The notes under the pieces were generated by a model. It saw only the letters and a program-made list of their open reading frames with translations. It was not told the origin of the DNA and ran no database searches. Made by a program: the position numbers and the translations under genes. From Pseudomonadota bacterium (lineage in GTDB: Bacteria > Pseudomonadota > Gammaproteobacteria > Xanthomonadales > Xanthomonadaceae), in the NCBI GenBank assembly GCA_023430045.1, contig JAEZCF010000056.1:43859-107858 (forward strand): a stretch of DNA of 64,000 nucleotides, in the 5' to 3' direction. Positions 16,751 through 25,630 of this stretch are shown here, in pieces (the stretch's first letter is position 1; each line of letters opens with the position of its first letter).

Positions 16751-17020
16751 ATGGACCGCAAGCTGCTCGACCTGCTGGTATCGCCCGACACCCGCCAACC
16801 CCTTTCCCTGCTGGAGACCAAGGGGCTGGAAGCGCTCAACCGCGCCATCGAAACCGGCACCGTGAGCAGGGCCGATGGCAACGCGCTGGCCCAGCCGCTG
16901 CGCCAGGCACTGGTCACCCGCGACCGCCGGCAGGTCTTCCGGCTGGACGATGGCATTCCGGTGCTGCTGGCCGAAGAGGCCATCCCCACCGCACAGATTG
17001 CCGATTTCCCTGCGGCATGA
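16751..17020 (+). CDS. Trm112/YcaR-family small protein
   Basis: An 89-residue protein starting MDRKLLDLLVSPDTRQPL, the characteristic opening of the Trm112/YcaR family, with the C-terminal DDGIPVLL motif. The family usually carries CP-x-C zinc cysteines; none is visible here (SPDTRQ replaces CPxCK), as in many bacterial members. The precise role is unknown; eukaryotic Trm112 activates methyltransferases. It overlaps nadC by 4 bp (ATGA). Confidence 0.8.
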   Translation: MDRKLLDLLVSPDTRQPLSLLETKGLEALNRAIETGTVSRADGNALAQPLRQALVTRDRRQVFRLDDGIPVLLAEEAIPTAQIADFPAA

Positions 17021-17889
17021 CGGTGGTGTCGGTGCCCGTTCCGGACGCGACCGTGGTGGCCGACGATGTCGCCCGTGCGCTGGCCGAGGATATCGGCAGC
17101 GGCGATGTCACGGCGGCCCTGCTGCCCGACACGGCCGATGGCGCCTATCTGCTGTGCAAGCAGGATGCGGTGATCGCCGGCCAGCCGTGGTTCGACGCCA
17201 CTCACCGCGCGCTTGATCCGGATGTACGCATTGAATGGAACGTGGCCGATGGCGCGCGCGTGACAGCTGGAACGGTCCTGGCCCTGCTGCAGGGGCGAAG
17301 CCGTGCACTGGTGAGCGCCGAGCGCACATCGCTGAATTTCCTGCAGACGCTGTCGGGCACGGCAACCACTACCGCTGCGTATGTCGATGCCGTCGCGGGA
17401 ACAGCAACGCGCATCCTCGATACCCGCAAGACCCTGCCCGGCCTGCGTGCGGCACAGAAGTACGCGGTGCGCTGCGGTGGCGGCGACAACCATCGGCTTG
17501 GCCTGTACGACACGGTGATGCTGAAGGAGAACCACATCCGTGCCGCAGGCTCGCTGGGCGCTGCGGTGGCTGCGGCACGCGCCATGTGGCCCCGGTTGCC
17601 GCTGGTGGTGGAGGTCGAGGACCTGGGCCAGCTGGAAGAGGCGCTGCGGGTGGGTTGCGAACGTATCCTGCTGGATGATTTCGATGCGTCGGCCCGCCGT
17701 GAGGCGGTACGGATCACGGCCGGGCGCATTCCGCTGGAAGTATCCGGCAGTGTCGGCCTGGACGGACTGCGGGCAATCGCCGAAGACGGCGTGGACTGCA
17801 TTTCCATCGGCGGGTTGACCAAGCATGTGCAGGCCATCGACCTGTCGTTGAAGCTGGGCCCGGCACCGGACGCCCGCCTGCCCAGGTAG
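17017..17889 (+). CDS. nadC: nicotinate-nucleotide pyrophosphorylase NadC
   Basis: A 290-residue quinolinate phosphoribosyltransferase that converts quinolinate and PRPP to nicotinate mononucleotide in NAD synthesis. Typical motifs are EDIGSGDVTAALLP, ERTSLNFLQTLSGTAT, the DTRKTLPGLR basic loop and KYAVRCGGGDNHRLGLYD, then VEVEDLGQLEEAL and SGSVGLDGLRAIAE. The start overlaps the Trm112-like stop. The TAG stop coincides with the GTAG of a SMAG element. Confidence 0.97.
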   Translation: MTVVSVPVPDATVVADDVARALAEDIGSGDVTAALLPDTADGAYLLCKQDAVIAGQPWFDATHRALDPDVRIEWNVADGARVTAGTVLALLQGRSRALVSAERTSLNFLQTLSGTATTTAAYVDAVAGTATRILDTRKTLPGLRAAQKYAVRCGGGDNHRLGLYDTVMLKENHIRAAGSLGAAVAAARAMWPRLPLVVEVEDLGQLEEALRVGCERILLDDFDASARREAVRITAGRIPLEVSGSVGLDGLRAIAEDGVDCISIGGLTKHVQAIDLSLKLGPAPDARLPR

Positions 17890-17962
17890 AGTCCCCCAGG
17901 GAATCGGCAGGCTGGCGCGCCGGCACCACGTGGGCGGATGCCGATCCTGGATCCGGCTCTAC
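17886..17962. repeat. pair of facing SMAG palindromes
   Basis: GTAG at 17886-17889 overlaps the nadC stop and opens a degenerate hairpin region. A second palindrome (CCGATCC-TGG-ATCCGG-CTCTAC) ends with CTAC at 17959-17962. Facing SMAG copies commonly form dimers. The pair lies between nadC and the DUF2272 gene. Confidence 0.6.
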
Positions 17963-18018
17963 CCACCGTTCACGACGACGCTGCGAGGCTGGGGCCACCC
18001 CACAAGACGGAGCGCCGC

Positions 18019-19122
18019 ATGCGCTGGTTGCCATTTGCCTGCCTGCTGCCGCTGTGCGCGCTGTCGCTGGATGCGGCCGCCGCCGAAGCCTGCGATGTTC
18101 CACCGCGTTTCGGCCTGAGCCCGCTGGCGGTGTCGATCCGCAATACGGCCTGCAATGAGCACCGCCTCTGGTATCGCCCTTTCATCGACCGCGAGGGTCG
18201 CGCGGCAAGCCTGGCCGTGACCGAAGCCGAGAATGAAAACCTGGCCGACAACGGCCTGATCGCATGGCAGCGGGTAGCCGGCTACTGGCGCGAAAGCGGC
18301 ACGTTGAATGCCCTGGGCAGCCTGCCCGGAGCCAGCAGTTGCATCGCACCGCTGGGTTCGCGCTACACGGACAGCGACTGCCGCGCGTTCCTCATCGACA
18401 ACCCGTGGTCCGCTGCCTTCATTTCGTGGGTGATGGTGCGCTCGGGCGTTCCCGGGTTCAACGCATCACCACGCCACATCGATTACATCCGCCAGGCCTA
18501 CAACGGCGCGTCGCCGTACCGGCTGACGGATCCGGCAACGGAGAAGCCCGCGCCCGGCGATCTGCTGTGCTTCCTCCGCGATCGCCGCGAAACGCTCAGC
18601 CATGCCGGTCTGGTGCAGGCGCTGGGCAACGGCTCGGTGGGGCACTGGAAATCCCATTGCGAGGTCGTTGTGTCGGCCAACATGGGCGGCGACCAGACGC
18701 TCTACCTGATCGGCGGCAACGTCATGAACACCGTGGCCATGCGCATGCTGAAGCTGGACCGGTCCGGCCGGATCGAACTGCCTGCGGCACGCAGCGCGGA
18801 GAGCGACGGCATCGCCGCCATGTGCACGCCAGGACGCGAGGACGAATGCAGTTTCAACCGCCAGGACTGGGCGGCACTGTTGAAACTGACGGCGACAGCC
18901 AGGGTGCCTGCGCCCGGGATCGAGCCGGTACCCGCCGACCAAGCCGACCATGGGTCGGCTCTACCAGGTCCCACAACAGGGGTGCCTGCGTCCGGGAGCG
19001 GGACGGTACCCGCCAGTCAAGCCGACCGTGGGTCGGCTCTACCAGGTGCTACGAACGGCGGGCCTGCGCCGGCCTACCGTGGAAACGCCCGTCCAGATGC
19101 AGTCCCGACCGGCAGACGGTAA
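18019..19122 (+). CDS. secreted DUF2272 protein with a repeat-derived C-terminal tail
   Basis: From ATG 18019 the protein has 367 residues. A signal peptide (LPFACLLPLCALSLDAAAA) is followed by a DUF2272 region (CRAFLIDNPWSAAFISWVMVRSGV, PGDLLCFLRDRR, SHAGLVQ, HCEVVVS), which has the Cys/His pattern of an NlpC/P60-like fold; a peptidase or amidase role is inferred. About residue 290 onward, the frame runs through two in-frame copies of a 78-bp unit containing SMAG palindromes, giving a low-complexity tail. The track-long start at 17938 is rejected because it precedes the signal peptide. Confidence 0.75.
   Translation: MRWLPFACLLPLCALSLDAAAAEACDVPPRFGLSPLAVSIRNTACNEHRLWYRPFIDREGRAASLAVTEAENENLADNGLIAWQRVAGYWRESGTLNALGSLPGASSCIAPLGSRYTDSDCRAFLIDNPWSAAFISWVMVRSGVPGFNASPRHIDYIRQAYNGASPYRLTDPATEKPAPGDLLCFLRDRRETLSHAGLVQALGNGSVGHWKSHCEVVVSANMGGDQTLYLIGGNVMNTVAMRMLKLDRSGRIELPAARSAESDGIAAMCTPGREDECSFNRQDWAALLKLTATARVPAPGIEPVPADQADHGSALPGPTTGVPASGSGTVPASQADRGSALPGATNGGPAPAYRGNARPDAVPTGRR
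18904..19059 (+). repeat. two 78-bp tandem units each with a SMAG palindrome, inside a CDS
   Basis: Unit 1 begins at 18904 and unit 2 at 18982. Each starts GTGCCTGCG(C/T)CCGGGA and contains AGCCGACC-N-TGGGTCGGCT-CTAC (18942-18964 and 19020-19042). The 78-bp period is 26 codons, so the duplication keeps the reading frame of the DUF2272 gene. Confidence 0.85.
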
Positions 19123-19209
19123 CGCCGATACCCCCCCCTATGCGCCCACGGCTTGATCCGCGCGGCAACCACCGCCATCTTGTCGGTATCTTCCTCATCG
19201 CGCGCCGCC

Positions 19210-19560
19210 ATGCCTTCCCTGATCCTGTTGATGATTGCCGGCGCCCTCGCCTACGCCTTCTGGAACTCATCGCGCGCGGCCGCCGAACGGGCCGGCGTGC
19301 TGGGGCGCAATGCCTGCCGTGCGGCGGATGTTCAATGGCTGGACCAGAGCGTGCACGCCATCGGACTGCGGGTGGCGCGCGGCGATGACGGCAAGCTCTG
19401 CTTCGAGCGCACCTTCAAGTTCGAATATTCATACGATGGCATGGACCGGCACGTGGGCCGGATGGTGCTGCGGGGCGACGAACTGGTGTCGTTCACCGGG
19501 CCCGGTGCCGCACGCATCAGCGCGATCCGGCCGGACATCGGCGAAGCGGACGATATCTGA
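19210..19560 (+). CDS. DUF3301 small membrane-anchored protein
   Basis: From ATG 19210 the protein has 116 residues. A single N-terminal transmembrane segment (LILLMIAGALAYAFW) is followed by a short domain with RAAERAGVLGRNACR, QWLDQSVHAIGL and FKFEYSYDG-x3-HVGRMVLRGDEL, which are typical of DUF3301 proteins in gammaproteobacteria. The function is unknown. It converges with sspB; inverted GGCCGG/CCGGCC arms at 19570-19586 may terminate both genes. Confidence 0.8.
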   Translation: MPSLILLMIAGALAYAFWNSSRAAAERAGVLGRNACRAADVQWLDQSVHAIGLRVARGDDGKLCFERTFKFEYSYDGMDRHVGRMVLRGDELVSFTGPGAARISAIRPDIGEADDI

Positions 19561-19603
19561 GTTGCTGACGGCCGGCAGTACCGGCCGGATGTCCGGCAGC
19601 GGG

Positions 19604-20065
19604 TTACTTCACCACGCGCAGCTGCGGGCGGCCCGTGGGACGCGGCGGCGCACCGTCAGGTGGCGTGTCTTCAGGCGGGGTGGTGTCGTCGTCCACCTCA
19701 TGGGCCACGTCGTTCTCCGGCACATCTCCGCCGATCACGTCGTCGGGCAATGCCATGCCCTGTCCGGTCTCGCGTGCGTACACCGCCAGCACCGCGCTGA
19801 CCGGCACCTGCACTGGGTAACTCACGCCGGAAAAGCGCGCGGAAAAGCTGATGGAATCGTTGTCGATCATCAGCCGGGATACCGCCCGCTCGGCGATGTT
19901 GAGCACCACGCGGCCATCCTTGATGGATGACGGTGGTACCTGCACACCGGGCACGCCGGCGTCCACCAGCACGTGCGGCGTCAGCTGGTTGTCGTTGATC
20001 CATTCCACCAGCGCACGCAGCAGGTACGGGCGATGGCTGGTCATCCGGAAGAATTCTTCAGTCAT
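19604..20065 (-). CDS. sspB: ClpXP specificity-enhancing factor SspB
   Basis: From ATG 20065 the protein has 153 residues. SspB delivers ssrA-tagged proteins to ClpXP. The folded domain begins MTSHRPYLLRALVEWINDNQLTPHVLVDA, matching E. coli SspB, and includes the DGRVVLNIAERAV and FSARFSG segments. A long acidic, proline-rich linker (GGDVPENDVAHEVDDDTTP) leads to the C-terminal ClpX-binding motif RPQLRVVK. It follows sspA in the same direction. Confidence 0.94.
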   Translation of the reverse strand: MTEEFFRMTSHRPYLLRALVEWINDNQLTPHVLVDAGVPGVQVPPSSIKDGRVVLNIAERAVSRLMIDNDSISFSARFSGVSYPVQVPVSAVLAVYARETGQGMALPDDVIGGDVPENDVAHEVDDDTTPPEDTPPDGAPPRPTGRPQLRVVK

Positions 20066-20147
20066 GTGGGAAGTGTACGCGCACGCACCCGTGTCTGGCA
20101 CGGGATGCATGCGCGGTGTTCGCGATCGGTTCGGAAAAGAACCCGGC

Positions 20148-20783
20148 TCAGCCCGGCAGGTCGCGCAGCTTGCGTTCCTGATCGGTCAGGCTGCGCACGA
20201 ACCCGGGATGCCGGAAGATGCGGTTACCATAATCCTCGATCGGCTTGCCGTCCTTCGGCAGCGAAACGTCCAGCGCCTTCAGACGCCAGATGATCGGCGC
20301 GATGGCGCAGTCGGCCAGGCTCATCTCGCCGTTGAGGAAGAACTTGCTTGCCTTGAACAACGGCACCGACGCGGTAAGCAGTTCCTTCAAACGCTTGCGC
20401 CCGCTTTCGGCCTGGCTCTTGTTGCCCAGCTGGATCGCCTGCACCTGCGGCACCCAGTCATGCTCGATGCGCAACATCGCCAGGCGGATGCGTGCGCGCG
20501 ACAGCGGATCCACCGGCATCAGCGGCGGGTGCGGATAGCGCTCGTCCAGGTATTCGCTGACCACCGAGGCGGCATACAGCACCAGTTCGCGCTCGACCAG
20601 CGTGGGAACCGAGTGATAAGGATTGAGATCGATCAGGTCTTCGGGTGGATTCTGCGGATCCACCGGAACGAAATCGTACGTGACACCCTTGGCCGCCAGG
20701 ACCAGGCGTACACGGTGGCAGAGTACATCGTCGTTCGAGGAAAACAGCGTCAGGGTATTACGCATGCGTACGCTCGCCGCCAT
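20148..20783 (-). CDS. sspA: stringent starvation protein A (GST fold)
   Basis: From ATG 20783 the protein has 211 residues. SspA is a GST-fold RNA-polymerase-associated protein needed in starvation and acid stress. The N-terminal thioredoxin-like domain has LTLFSSNDDVLCHRVRLVLAAKGV and the NPYHSVPTLVERELVLYAASVVSEYL segment; the C-terminal helical domain has DCAIAPIIWRL. It lies upstream of sspB and downstream of petABC, the usual order in gammaproteobacteria. Confidence 0.93.
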   Translation of the reverse strand: MAASVRMRNTLTLFSSNDDVLCHRVRLVLAAKGVTYDFVPVDPQNPPEDLIDLNPYHSVPTLVERELVLYAASVVSEYLDERYPHPPLMPVDPLSRARIRLAMLRIEHDWVPQVQAIQLGNKSQAESGRKRLKELLTASVPLFKASKFFLNGEMSLADCAIAPIIWRLKALDVSLPKDGKPIEDYGNRIFRHPGFVRSLTDQERKLRDLPG

Positions 20784-20947
20784 CAAAGGCTCTCCAACGA
20801 CAGGAGTCCGCCTGCCGCATCGGCGCTGCCGGACCATTTCCGACAGTCGACTCATCCCCGAGTGTGCAACCGGCGATCACAAAAGCCAATAGGCCAGGGG
20901 TATGGGAAATCATGCCGATGAACGTGCTGCAGGGCTGTCGGGATACG

Positions 20948-21697
20948 TCAATGCACGTCCTTCCAGTAGTCTTTCTTCAGCAGGTACAGCAGGAAGGTGA
21001 GCAGCGCGAGGAACAGCACCACCCACACACCCAGCTGCTGGCGCTTGAGCGCGGCGGGTTCTCCGGCATAGGCCAGGAAGTTGGTGATGTCGCGAACGGC
21101 CTGATCGTATTGACCCGCATCGACACCGCCCGGCGTACGCACTTCCAGCGCCAGCACCGGCGGATCCAGTCCTTCCGCTTCGGGTTTGCCGAACACCGCG
21201 TGCTGCAGTCCCTGCATCTGCCATAGCGGATTGGGCATGGATGCGTTGGGGAACACCGTATTGTTCCAGCCCAGCGGACGGTTGCTGTCCAGGTAGAACG
21301 ACTTCAGATAGGTGTAGACCCAGTCCGGGCCACGTACCCGCGAGATCAGGCTGAGATCCGGCGGCATCTTGCCGAACCATTTCTCGGCCTGGTCGGCCGG
21401 CATCGACACCGGTATCGGATCACCGATGGCCACGCCGGTGAAGTTGAGGTTGTTCATCACCTCTTCCTCGGTCAGCCCGAGGTCGGCGGCCATCCGCGAA
21501 TAGCGCAGGTATTTCAGCGCATGGCAGCCGGAGCAGTAGTTCATGTACAGCTGGGCACCGCGCTGCAGCGACGCACGGTCGCCGAGATCGTTACCCGCCT
21601 GCATCAGCTTCGCGCTGCCTTCGGCCGCCAGTGCGAAGCCGCTTGCCAGCATCATGGTGGCCGCGAGGGCCAATCGGACCATCCAGCGCTCAGTCAT
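20948..21697 (-). CDS. petC: cytochrome c1 of the bc1 complex
   Basis: A 249-residue membrane-anchored c-type cytochrome. A signal peptide (LALAATMMLASGFALA) is followed by the haem motif CSGCH (YMNYCSGCHALKYLRYSRMA), the axial Met region (IPVSMPADQAEKWFGKMPPDLSLI) and a C-terminal transmembrane anchor (LGVWVVLFLALLTFLLYLL). It passes electrons from the Rieske protein to cytochrome c. The start overlaps the petB stop by 8 bp. Confidence 0.97.
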   Translation of the reverse strand: MTERWMVRLALAATMMLASGFALAAEGSAKLMQAGNDLGDRASLQRGAQLYMNYCSGCHALKYLRYSRMAADLGLTEEEVMNNLNFTGVAIGDPIPVSMPADQAEKWFGKMPPDLSLISRVRGPDWVYTYLKSFYLDSNRPLGWNNTVFPNASMPNPLWQMQGLQHAVFGKPEAEGLDPPVLALEVRTPGGVDAGQYDQAVRDITNFLAYAGEPAALKRQQLGVWVVLFLALLTFLLYLLKKDYWKDVH

Positions 21698-22949
21698 GCG
21701 TGGTCACCCTTTCCGGCACCGGTCTGGTCCTGTCCAAGCTCGTCCATATCGGCATGGTGATGAAGAAGGCGAAATACAGGAAGGTCAGCACGCGGCCTAC
21801 CCAGGTTTCCCAGACGGCGGTACCCGGCCCGGAACCGATCACGCCCAGCCAGACGAAGCACACCACCAGCACGCCCAGCATGACCCTGGATATCCAGCCA
21901 CGATAGCGCACCGATTTGACCTTGGCGCGGTCCAGCCAGGGCACCAGGAACAGGATGGCGATGGCCGAGAACATCACGATCACGCCACCCAGCTTGTTCG
22001 GCACCACGCGCAACATGGCGTAGTAAGGCGTGTAGTACCAGACCGGCTTGATGTGTTCCGGGGTGACCAGCCGGTTGGCTTCGGTGAAGTTGTCGTGTTC
22101 CAGGAACAGGCCACCGAAGGCCGGTGCGAAGAAGATGATGAAGGCGGCGATGATCAGCAGGAAACCGGCCCCGACGGCATCCTTCATCGTGTAATACGGG
22201 TGGAACGGGATGCCGTCGGCCGGCGCGTTCGGCGACCAGCGGTTGCCCTTCGGCCCCTTCTTGATCTCCACGCCATCCGGATTGTTCGAGCCGACTTCGT
22301 GCAGCGCGCCCAGGTGCAGGACCACCAGCAGCAGCAGCACCAGCGGCAGGGCGATCACGTGCAGGGCGAAGAAGCGATTGAGGGTGGCATCGCTGGGCAG
22401 GTAGTCGCCCATGATCCATTCGGTGAGGCCGTTGCCGATCACCGGAATGGCACCGAACAGCGAGATGATCACCTTCGCGCCCCAGAACGACATCTGGCCC
22501 CACGGCAGCACGTAGCCCATGAAGGCTTCGGCCATCAGCACCAGGTAGATCAGCATGCCGAGGATCCACACCAGCTCGCGCGGCTTCTGGTAACTGCCGT
22601 ACAGCAGGCCGCGGAACATGTGCAGGTAGACCACGATGAAGAACAGCGAGGCCCCGGTGGAATGCATGTAGCGGATCAGCCAGCCCCACTCCACGTCCCG
22701 CATGATGTATTCAATGGACGCGAACGCTTCGGCGGCGTTGGTCTTGTAATGCATCGTGAGGAAGATGCCGGTCACGATCTGATTGACCAGGATCAGCAGC
22801 GCCAGCGAACCGAAGTAGTACCAGATGTTGAAGTTCTTCGGCGCGTAGTACTCGCTCACGTGCTTGCGGTAGACCGGCATCAGGCCGGGCGCGCGCGCGT
22901 TGACCCAGTCGGCGACGCCGCTGGCTGTGCGTACCAGGATGTTGGCCAT
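21690..22949 (-). CDS. petB: cytochrome b of the bc1 complex
   Basis: A 419-residue integral membrane protein that binds two b haems and the quinol sites. Helix pairs contain the haem histidines (TGIFLTMHY, WLIRYMHSTGASLFFIVVYLHMFRG, NRFFALHVIALPLVLLLLVVLHL), and the Qo-site PEWY-like segment reads PVWYYTPYYAMLR. The start at 22949 overlaps the last base of petA. It is the middle gene of the petABC operon. Confidence 0.97.
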   Translation of the reverse strand: MANILVRTASGVADWVNARAPGLMPVYRKHVSEYYAPKNFNIWYYFGSLALLILVNQIVTGIFLTMHYKTNAAEAFASIEYIMRDVEWGWLIRYMHSTGASLFFIVVYLHMFRGLLYGSYQKPRELVWILGMLIYLVLMAEAFMGYVLPWGQMSFWGAKVIISLFGAIPVIGNGLTEWIMGDYLPSDATLNRFFALHVIALPLVLLLLVVLHLGALHEVGSNNPDGVEIKKGPKGNRWSPNAPADGIPFHPYYTMKDAVGAGFLLIIAAFIIFFAPAFGGLFLEHDNFTEANRLVTPEHIKPVWYYTPYYAMLRVVPNKLGGVIVMFSAIAILFLVPWLDRAKVKSVRYRGWISRVMLGVLVVCFVWLGVIGSGPGTAVWETWVGRVLTFLYFAFFITMPIWTSLDRTRPVPERVTTHD

Positions 22950-23569
22950 CAGGCTGCCCCCTCCGGATCCACGCCGATGATGATGGTGGTGTCGTCCTGG
23001 TAGTGATGCGGCGGCACCAGCAGGTTGATCGGCGCCGGCACGTCCTTGAACACCCGTCCGGCCATGTCGAAGCGCGACTTGTGGCAGGGGCAGAAATAAC
23101 CGCCCTTCCATTGCGCGTCGTAGGGTTCGGGACGGATCTCGGCGACCATTTCCGGCGAGCAGCCCAGGTGCGTGCACAGGCCGACCAGCACCGACACATC
23201 GGCCTTGATGGAACGCAGCTCAGGGTTGTCCTTCAGGACGTACTCCGGCTGCTGGTCCTTGACCCCGGACGCGGGATCCTTGAGCCGGTCGTCGAGGCTG
23301 GGCAGCGCATCAAGAATGGCCTTGGAGCGCTTGACGATCCAGATGGGCTGGCCGCGCCACTCCAGGATGAGCCGCTGGCCTTCCTGCAATGCGCTGATGT
23401 CCGCGGATATGGGTGCGCCGGCCAGTTTGGCGCGCGCACTGGGATTCCAGGACTTGATGAAGGGAACAGCGGTGAAACCGACGCCTACCGCGCCGACCAC
23501 GGCAGTGGTGGCGGAAAGAAAACGGCGACGTCCATGGTTGACTGGATCGTATACCCCATCGTTGGCCAT
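22949..23569 (-). CDS. petA: Rieske iron-sulfur subunit of the bc1 complex
   Basis: A 206-residue protein with a Tat-type N-terminus (NHGRRRFLSATTAVVGAVGVG) that also anchors it in the membrane. The two cluster-binding boxes are CTHLGC and CPCHKSRFD; the second usually reads CPCHGS, so Lys replaces the common Gly. It carries a [2Fe-2S] cluster and oxidises quinol together with cytochrome b. It is the first gene of petABC. Confidence 0.96.
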   Translation of the reverse strand: MANDGVYDPVNHGRRRFLSATTAVVGAVGVGFTAVPFIKSWNPSARAKLAGAPISADISALQEGQRLILEWRGQPIWIVKRSKAILDALPSLDDRLKDPASGVKDQQPEYVLKDNPELRSIKADVSVLVGLCTHLGCSPEMVAEIRPEPYDAQWKGGYFCPCHKSRFDMAGRVFKDVPAPINLLVPPHHYQDDTTIIIGVDPEGAA

Positions 23570-23774
23570 CCGGCACTCCGATATTGATTAGGTAGCTTTA
23601 CGGCTGCCAACAGTCTGGTGGGGGCCAGGCTGCGTTGAATCTGAAGCGAGTGTAACGGAACCTCCGCAGCGGTCAACGGGCGCGCCATCGCAGGCGTGGC
23701 CGGATGTCGACCATTGGCTGCCTGGTGATGGTGCGCGGCGCGGGCGGCGGTTCATGCCGGCCAGCAGGCAGGTA

Positions 23775-24758
23775 TTACGGCGCACCCGCCACGGTCGCCA
23801 CCGTTGCCGATGCGCCGCGGTACCGCTCGGCCAGCTGCGCGACGCGCTGCACGTAGTAGCGTGTTTCGCTGTAGGGCGGCACGCCACCGTGCCGGTCCAC
23901 CGCACCCTCGCCCGCGTTGTAGCCGGCTGCGGCCAGGGTGAGGTCACCATTGAAGCGCTTCAGCAGCCAGGCCAGGTACTGCACGCCGCCGCGGATGTTC
24001 TGCGCTGCGTCATAGGAGTCGGTCACGCCAAAGCGTGCTGCTGTCGGCGGCATCAGCTGCATCAGCCCCTGCGCGCCGGCGCGGCTCAGCGCCATCGGGT
24101 TGTACGCCGATTCGGCATGGATGATCGCGCGCACGATCGCCTCTTCCACGCCGTACTGCCGCGCGGCAGCGGTGATCTCGGACTGGAAGGCCGTGGTGTT
24201 CAGACGCACCGAACCGAAGTTCACGCCCGGATTGGTGCCGCAGGCGAAGCAGCGCTCGATGAAGCTGTAGTGGATGGTGCGTACCTGGCCGAGGCTGGCG
24301 ACCTGGGTGGGGCGTGCGCTGGTGTAATGGCGCACCCCGTCCTTCATGTATGCGTAGACCTGTCCATTGACCCTCTTGCCCGCCTTGGCCGGCGGAGACG
24401 GGGCAGCCGCCGGAAGGATGGCCGTGCTGCCAGGCAGCGTCGCCGCAGCTGGCGTGGGCGATGCGGGGACGGGTTCGCCGCTGGCGACCGCCGTGGACAC
24501 GGGGGCCTCCGTACTGACGGAGCCAGCAACGGGCGCCGGGACCTTCGTCCGCGGTGGCGGTGCGATGGATGCGGCCGGACGCGAACGGCCCGCCTCGTGC
24601 CGGTAGCTGATGCCGCTGCACTGCGCGCCGGCCACCCGCTTGCTCACATAACTGGGAATGCCGTCGGCGCCGACGCACTTGTACAGCGTACCGGCGCTGG
24701 CCGGCGCAGCAGCCAGCGCAACGATGACGATCGCCGCTTTCCCCAGAATCCCCTTCAT
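23775..24758 (-). CDS. secreted lytic transglycosylase (SLT domain) with DUF4124-like N-terminus
   Basis: From ATG 24758 the protein has 327 residues. The signal peptide (IVIVALAAAPASA) is followed by a DUF4124-like module (LYKCVGADGIPSYVS), a Pro/Ala/Ser-rich linker (about 60-125), a second such module (QVYAYMKDGVRHYTS) and a C-terminal SLT domain. The SLT motifs are complete: catalytic Glu in HAESAYNPMALSRAGAQGLMQLMP and GYNAGEGAV. It should cleave peptidoglycan with formation of 1,6-anhydro-MurNAc ends. It is a single gene. Confidence 0.9.
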   Translation of the reverse strand: MKGILGKAAIVIVALAAAPASAGTLYKCVGADGIPSYVSKRVAGAQCSGISYRHEAGRSRPAASIAPPPRTKVPAPVAGSVSTEAPVSTAVASGEPVPASPTPAAATLPGSTAILPAAAPSPPAKAGKRVNGQVYAYMKDGVRHYTSARPTQVASLGQVRTIHYSFIERCFACGTNPGVNFGSVRLNTTAFQSEITAAARQYGVEEAIVRAIIHAESAYNPMALSRAGAQGLMQLMPPTAARFGVTDSYDAAQNIRGGVQYLAWLLKRFNGDLTLAAAGYNAGEGAVDRHGGVPPYSETRYYVQRVAQLAERYRGASATVATVAGAP

Positions 24759-24913
24759 GGGCGCGAGTGTCCCAGCTTCACACGGCGGACACAAGCCGGA
24801 GTCTGGATCGGGGCCGGAACCAGGACGATGCTGTCAACGAAGTCTCCCGGACCCGTTCACCCAGGACGGCCATTCGGTCACCATGGGGGCCTTCACGCCA
24901 CCGGATGTCCGCC

Positions 24914-25531
24914 ATGAGCCGCCACGTCACGCTGTATCACGCCTCCCCGTCGCGCTCCAGCGGCGTGCTGACCCTGCTGGAAGCGCTCGCCGCGGACTAT
25001 TCGCTGAAGGTGCTGGACCTCAAGCGGGGCGACAATCTGGCGCCGGACTATCTGGCCGTGAATCCGATGGGCAAGGTGCCTGCCGTGCTGCATGGCGATG
25101 CGCTGGTCACCGAGCAACCGGCCATCTACCAGTACCTTGCAGAGCTGTATCCGGAAGCCGGCCTGGCACCTGCGGTCGGCGATACCATGCGCGGGCCGTT
25201 CCTGCGCTGGCTGGCGTTCCATGGCACCTGCTTCGAACCGGCGATGATCGACAAGGCCTTGAAGCGCGAGCCGGTGCCGCGGGGAATGTCGCCCTATGTG
25301 GACGCCGACACCGTGCTGCAGGTGGTTGAAGACCAGCTGGCGCGCGGCCCGTACTTCCTGGGTGAACGGCTGAGCGCGGTGGATTTCCTGTGGGGCAGCG
25401 CGCTGGGCTGGATGGCCGGCTTCGGGCTGATCCAGCCCGGCCCGGCGACGGCCGCCTACATCGCGCGGATGGCTGCACACCCGGCCGTGGCGCGAGCGAG
25501 GGAGATCGAGGCCGGACTGGCGGCCGCCTGA
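24914..25531 (+). CDS. glutathione S-transferase family protein
   Basis: From ATG 24914 the protein has 205 residues. The N-terminal thioredoxin-fold domain starts VTLYHASPSRSSGVLTLLEAL, with Ser residues at the catalytic position, and has the glutathione-binding NPMGKVPAVLHGD and TEQPAIYQYLAELYP segments. The helical C-terminal domain carries PYFLGERLSAVDFLWGSAL with the capping-box Asp. The substrate is unknown. ATG 24905 three codons earlier is an alternative. Confidence 0.88.
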   Translation: MSRHVTLYHASPSRSSGVLTLLEALAADYSLKVLDLKRGDNLAPDYLAVNPMGKVPAVLHGDALVTEQPAIYQYLAELYPEAGLAPAVGDTMRGPFLRWLAFHGTCFEPAMIDKALKREPVPRGMSPYVDADTVLQVVEDQLARGPYFLGERLSAVDFLWGSALGWMAGFGLIQPGPATAAYIARMAAHPAVARAREIEAGLAAA

Positions 25532-25630
25532 CCTGCTGGCGATCCGGGCAGCGCCTCGCCGTGCTCGGCGATATCCAGTGCAAACAGGTAAACTACGCCG
25601 CTTTCCCGCCACCCGCCTGGAATAATCGCC

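Noticed and set aside
16708..17826. 372-codon - strand open frame opposite the Trm112-like gene and nadC
   Set aside because: nadC motifs are complete on the + strand; this frame has no recognisable domain.
18904..19059. CRISPR array
   Set aside because: Only two 78-bp units with near-identical content throughout; no short repeat with unique spacers.
21543..23003. 486-codon + strand open frame opposite petB
   Set aside because: Gln/His-rich antisense translation; cytochrome b is unambiguous on the other strand.
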